Position numbers and translations under genes: made by a program | Source of the DNA: Sipunculus nudus | Lineage: Eukaryota; Annelida; Sipuncula; Golfingiida; Sipunculidae | Assembly: GCA_026874595.1 (NCBI GenBank) | Contig: CM049318.1 | Span: 6,277,741-6,341,740 of the forward strand | Length of the DNA: 64,000 bases | Direction: 5' to 3' | Notes under the pieces: model-generated | Databases searched by the model: none | What the model saw: the letters and a program-made list of their open reading frames with translations, nothing else | Told to the model about the DNA's origin: nothing | Part shown: one piece after another, positions 60,827 to 64,000 of the stretch | Layout: each line of letters opens with the position of its first letter | Numbering within the stretch: the first letter of the stretch is position 1

Positions 60827-61216
60827 GTGATCGGTTACTTCTTGGGTGCTGATATATTCTGTTTCTATCTTTTTAAATCTTTTACTGTGTTTCATATACC
60901 TCCTTTTAGAGGTATTACCATATGTAACAGCTCTGACATAACTCACACAGAAGGTTTATACTTTGATGTTGATGGGGTGTCCCTGAGAAAGTTAATCTGT
61001 CCTTTGTCTGTTGAGTTCATCAAGACAGATAGCACCCGTGGGACCTGGAATATCCTTTGTGCGTTTACAGAGTATGGATTTTCTCTTTTTCTTGTAACGA
61101 CTGATATTGTTATGCTCACTTTTGCCAGACTTGTGCAGCTTAAAAATCACTCAGGTTCTCCTGAGCTCATCAGTAATTTACTCTTTCTGATTGAGGCACA
61201 AAAGGGGCCTCGTCTT
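60827..61216 (+). CDS. Candidate internal exon, 130 codons, no recognised domain
   Basis: The longest open stretch in the window. It is bounded on the left by ATTTTTACCGTTGTAG, an acceptable splice acceptor, and on the right by CTT followed by GTAAGT, a consensus donor. The piece between is 390 bp, exactly 130 codons, so both boundaries are in phase 0. The frame opens VIGYFLGADIFCFY, with one hydrophobic segment at about residues 1-25 and another at about 80-100, and continues past the donor to a stop at 61244. Against it: no protein family is recognised, no flanking exon is found, and chance alone predicts roughly one such frame in 64 kb of this composition. I keep it as a weak exon hypothesis. 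Confidence 0.2.
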
Positions 61217-61774
61217 GTAAGTCTAATTGATAGTAAAGTCCTGTAGTGAAGGTGTTTACGTGTCAGCTGGAGATCAAGAATTTTATGGGAGTTAAAGGTT
61301 AGGTTTCAGAAGCAGTAGGGAGTACGAAGGATGTTAGATTTTGGTAAACTTTATAAAGTTTTTCTTTTCAGTTCTTTTGGGAAAAGTTTAAAGTACAGAT
61401 AATCACATTTTCATGTCGTTAGCCATTTTCCGTGAAAGATTTCTTTCTAAAGAACACTTCCATGCCCTGATGGTGGCTCTTTCTTTTGTATGATTTTAAG
61501 AAACTAAACAGAATTCTTTGATAAGAATACTGTAAATCTGGAAATGTTAAAGAGCAAGCAATTTTTGCAAGGATAGCAAAGGTGCTTTGATTCGTAAAAA
61601 ATTATTGTTTGAAACATTTTCAATTTTTCCTAATAAGTGTGTATAGTTCATGCAGGAATATGATTCTTTGACCTTTAAGTTGTGTACTCTGACTCATGAC
61701 GGTTATGACAAGCCAATAATGAGGTTTGCTGGAGGTATCTATATGTATGGCTCTTTATTTATCTGTCTGGGCAG
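61217..61774. other. Gene-free stretch
   Basis: Nothing recognised up to the start of the H2-like fragment. Confidence 0.5.
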
Positions 61775-62024
61775 CCGTTGGCAGGACAAATCATTGACAC
61801 TGACCTTAGAAACCTGTAAATTAATAGCCAGGGAGACCAATGAAAAATCTCCTTTGAAACCTGAAAAGAGTTCACTGCGACTTATATCCTCTCAGCTATG
61901 GGGCTTGTAAGTACCCTCCAGAATAATTAAAAATTGGATACAAAATCTGCAGTATCTTGATATATCATGCAGGGATTGTCAGGAATTTTGCCATGAATAT
62001 TGACCAGGTGGCTCCAAGTACCTC
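61775..62024 (+). mobile_element. Diverged H2 core fragment
   Basis: Follows one H2 copy c unit at low identity: GAAAAATCTCCTTTGAAACC, TATATCCTCTCAGCTATGGGG, AGTACCCTCCAGAATA, GGATACAAAATCTGCAGTATC and GACCAGGTGGCTCCA. Both ends are indistinct; it passes directly into H1b-type units. Confidence 0.45.
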
Positions 62025-62870
62025 CAGATTTTGTATAATGAATCAATGCCCTTTTCTCATGAGTGATTTGCAGTAATGGCCTGAAATTATGCATATCCAT
62101 AGATCGTTGACTCCTCCATCTTATACTTAAGACTGGTGGTGCCATGAACAATAATTTTTCCGTGGCCTCCATTTGTACATGTGCTTTTAGTGGAAATTGC
62201 TCATATCTCAGCAGTGGTTCAAGGTATTGGTTTGAAATTTGGCATGTCCATCCATCTTGGAAAGTTTTGTCATAAATGAGACAGCTGGCACCACTTACCT
62301 TTCCGTTTTTGTTGAATAAATTTTTGCCCCTTTCTCAGGAGTGAATCACAGCATTGGCCTGAAATTGTGGATATCCATAGATCTGGGACTCTTCCATCTT
62401 GTACTTAAAACTGGTGGCACCATCTGAAATTATTTTCTCATGGTGTCCATCTGTACATGTATGTGTTTTTGATGGAAATGGCTCATATCTCTTATGAGTG
62501 GTTCCAGGTATTGGTCTGAAATTTGGCATATCCATCCCTCTTGGAAGTTTTTCTCATAAACCAGACAGGTCTCACAACTTACCTTTCTGTTTTCCTAGAA
62601 TGAATTAATGCTCTTTTCTCAGGAGTGAGTCAAAGTATTGGCCTGAAATTGTGCATATTTATAGATCTTGAACTCCTCCATCATGTACTCAAGACTGGTG
62701 GCACCATCTGCAAACTTTTCCCCTGGCTCCAATCTGTACTTGTGTAATGGGTGTTAATTGCTCATATTTAAGGTGTGGGTCAAGGTATTGGTCTGAAATT
62801 TGGCATGTTCATCCAACTTGGAAAGTTGTCACATAAACCAGACACTTTGCGCCATCTACCTTCCATTTTT
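62025..62870 (+). mobile_element. H1b tandem core fragment
   Basis: Repeats units seen in the element at 10775-11872: CCTTTTCTCATGAGTGATT, GGCCTGAAATTATGCATATCC, TCTTATACTTAAGACTGGTG and GAAATTTGGCATGTCCATCC, each with decayed palindrome copies (GGTGGTGCCATG, GGTGGCACCATC). Neither H1 terminus is present. It stops at a T-run where the H3 element starts (62871), so it is truncated or interrupted there. Confidence 0.65.
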
Positions 62871-63755
62871 TAGCGAACCTGGAGCTTATGCGATGGTGCG
62901 TCATCGTCCGACGGCTGTCCAAGGTTGGCTGTCCAATGTCCATGGCTGTAAGTCAGAAAACGTTGGAGTTAGCAGCTCCAAATTACATATAAGAATTAGT
63001 CACATGTAAAAACATGGTGTCCTAAAGCTTATTATTTGATATCTGCATTAATTTAGATTTTATAGAGAAATAGCTTAAAAACCTTTAAAAATCTTCTGTG
63101 AAACTGTCCAGCCAAATTGTCCAATATTTCACAGAAATGTCCATGGAACAATCTCTCTCAAGTTTGTTCAGATGGTTCCAGTTCAGTGATTTTTGACAGA
63201 GTTACAGGAAGTTGAACTTGAGTCATATCTGAATTTGTGGTATTGGTGGCGCCACCTGCATTGGTCTTTTTGTACAGGGGTCAACGGTGCCTGAAGCATA
63301 CAGAGGGCTACAAAAAACTTCTCTGAAAGGGTAAAGCCAAATTGTTAGCGAACCTGTGAGCTTATGCGATGGTGCAGCGTCGTCCGTTGTGTGTCGTGCG
63401 TGGTCTGTACGTTAACCATAGCTATCTCAAAAACGGCAGAAGCTAGCATCACCAAATTTTTTGCAAATAATCAGTCATCTGAAAAACTATCGGATTTTGT
63501 TTATTTTTTTTCTAACTGCATTTTCTTAGATTTTATAGGGAAAAAGCTAAAAAAGCTTTAAAAATTCTCTTCTCCGAAACTGTCCAGCCAAATTGTCAAG
63601 TATTTTACAGAAATGATCCCTAGAACAATCTTTCTTAAGTTTATTCGAATGGTTCCAGTTTGGAGATTTTTGGCCAAGTTACAGGAGGTTGAACTTAGTC
63701 ATCTGTCCAAAAAAGCACACTAAAATTAAAATCTCAGAAACGGCTAGAGCTATAA
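62871..63755 (+). mobile_element. Two head-to-tail H3 units
   Basis: TAGCGAACCT...GAGCTTATGCGATGGTG starts units at 62871 and 63346 (475 bp apart). Both share AGATTTTATAGRGAAA, CTGTCCAGCCAAATTGTC, GGTTCCAGTT and TTACAGGAAGTTGAACTT. The first unit has GGTGGCGCCACC exact at 63245. The second breaks off after CGGCTAGAGCTATAAT (63755), where the copy at 42245 continues with GACCAAATTTTATAC, so another sequence has joined or inserted there. Confidence 0.7.
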
Positions 63756-63766
63756 TCGGTCCGTCG

Positions 63767-63798
63767 ATTTACCCAAAACACCGGTGTTTTGGGTAAAT
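63767..63798. repeat. Perfect 32-bp palindrome
   Basis: ATTTACCCAAAACACC is followed directly by its exact reverse complement, with no loop. It starts 11 bp after the H3 sequence breaks off, so it may mark the terminus of an element extending beyond the window. Confidence 0.9.
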
Positions 63799-64000
63799 AG
63801 GACGAAACACTATGAAACACCTATTAAGCCTCAATATTTAACAAATTTAACAACACATGTCGTTAGAATATAACATTATTCACTTACAGGCGTTGTTTTA
63901 AAGTAAAATGTTGGATAATAAAGTAAATTTTGAGTGTTTAGTTTGAGATCGTTTACGCCGGCCACAAGAGCCCGACTTTTTCCATTACACCCCTTGATCG
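63799..64000. other. Window end, unassigned
   Basis: Unassigned sequence without matches elsewhere in the window; CG-containing words (TTTACGCCGGCC) appear near the end. Possibly the interior of the element that begins at about 63756. Confidence 0.4.

Noticed and set aside
1-64000. tRNA, snRNA or SINE promoter boxes
   Set aside because: I looked for A-box/B-box pairs and tRNA-like folds and saw none convincing; TAGCTCAG at H2 starts is part of a hairpin and not a tRNA D-arm, since no B box follows.

Overview
The window looks like non-coding DNA (intergenic, or part of a very long intron) from an AT-rich animal genome. A marine mollusc, probably a bivalve, is my best guess. The basis is the density of non-autonomous Helitron/Helentron-like elements with tandem-repeat cores (the type described in bivalves as pearl, DTC84 or HINE-like) plus several interspersed repeats of a kind I associate with bivalve genomes. 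That assignment is inference. I find no intact gene, no rRNA or tRNA gene, no CRISPR array and no prokaryotic signal. The longest open frame is 130 codons (60827-61216); its ends look like splice sites, so it is kept as a weak candidate exon. The only protein-derived sequence I can name is a decayed C-terminal piece of a LINE reverse transcriptase (30152-30427).

Most recognisable content is mobile DNA, often nested. Family H1 (5' end GTATCCGCC, 3' end GGCGGATAC, then a hairpin and CTAG-TT) has seven copies, at 6929-8336, 10775-11872 (diverged core), 28198-29330 (-), 30428-31338 (-), 33703-34887, 42985-44543 (5'-truncated) and 57952-58856, plus a core fragment at 62025-62870. Family H2 (5' TAGCTCAGCTGAC, 3' CAGCTGAGC plus GACCCATGGGTC) is at 19048-22969, 37175-39385 and 54736-59038. 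Family H3 (TAGCGAACCTG) is at 42245-42660 and 62871-63755. A fourth 3' end (H4) is at 1-463. H1, H3 and one H2 copy carry the same 12-bp palindrome GGTGGCGCCACC, with twenty exact copies in the window.

TIR elements add a second layer: a 6.1-kb element (12804-18887) with two spatially separated sets of short repeated motifs; a 2.0-kb element with array-type TIRs (20148-22152) inside an H2 copy; a TIR-array element (23151-25389) that appears to hold an inverted, about 99% identical copy of its own left flank; a CAGTGCTGCCA element (37062-39765) hosting an H2 copy; a pogo-like element (44879-45867); a 4.25-kb element with ATATGT-rich arrays (47268-51521); and smaller MITEs at 6273, 36768, 41551, 52095 and 56827.

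The gaps hold minisatellites (3436, 25640-26680, 32853-33187, 35095-35225) and one plausible regulatory cluster at 42807-42890: an RFX-type site followed by five copies of GTCTAGAC, the palindromic SMAD-binding sequence. Nothing here suggests genes working together in a pathway. The interest lies in element architecture, nesting, and a motif shared across families.
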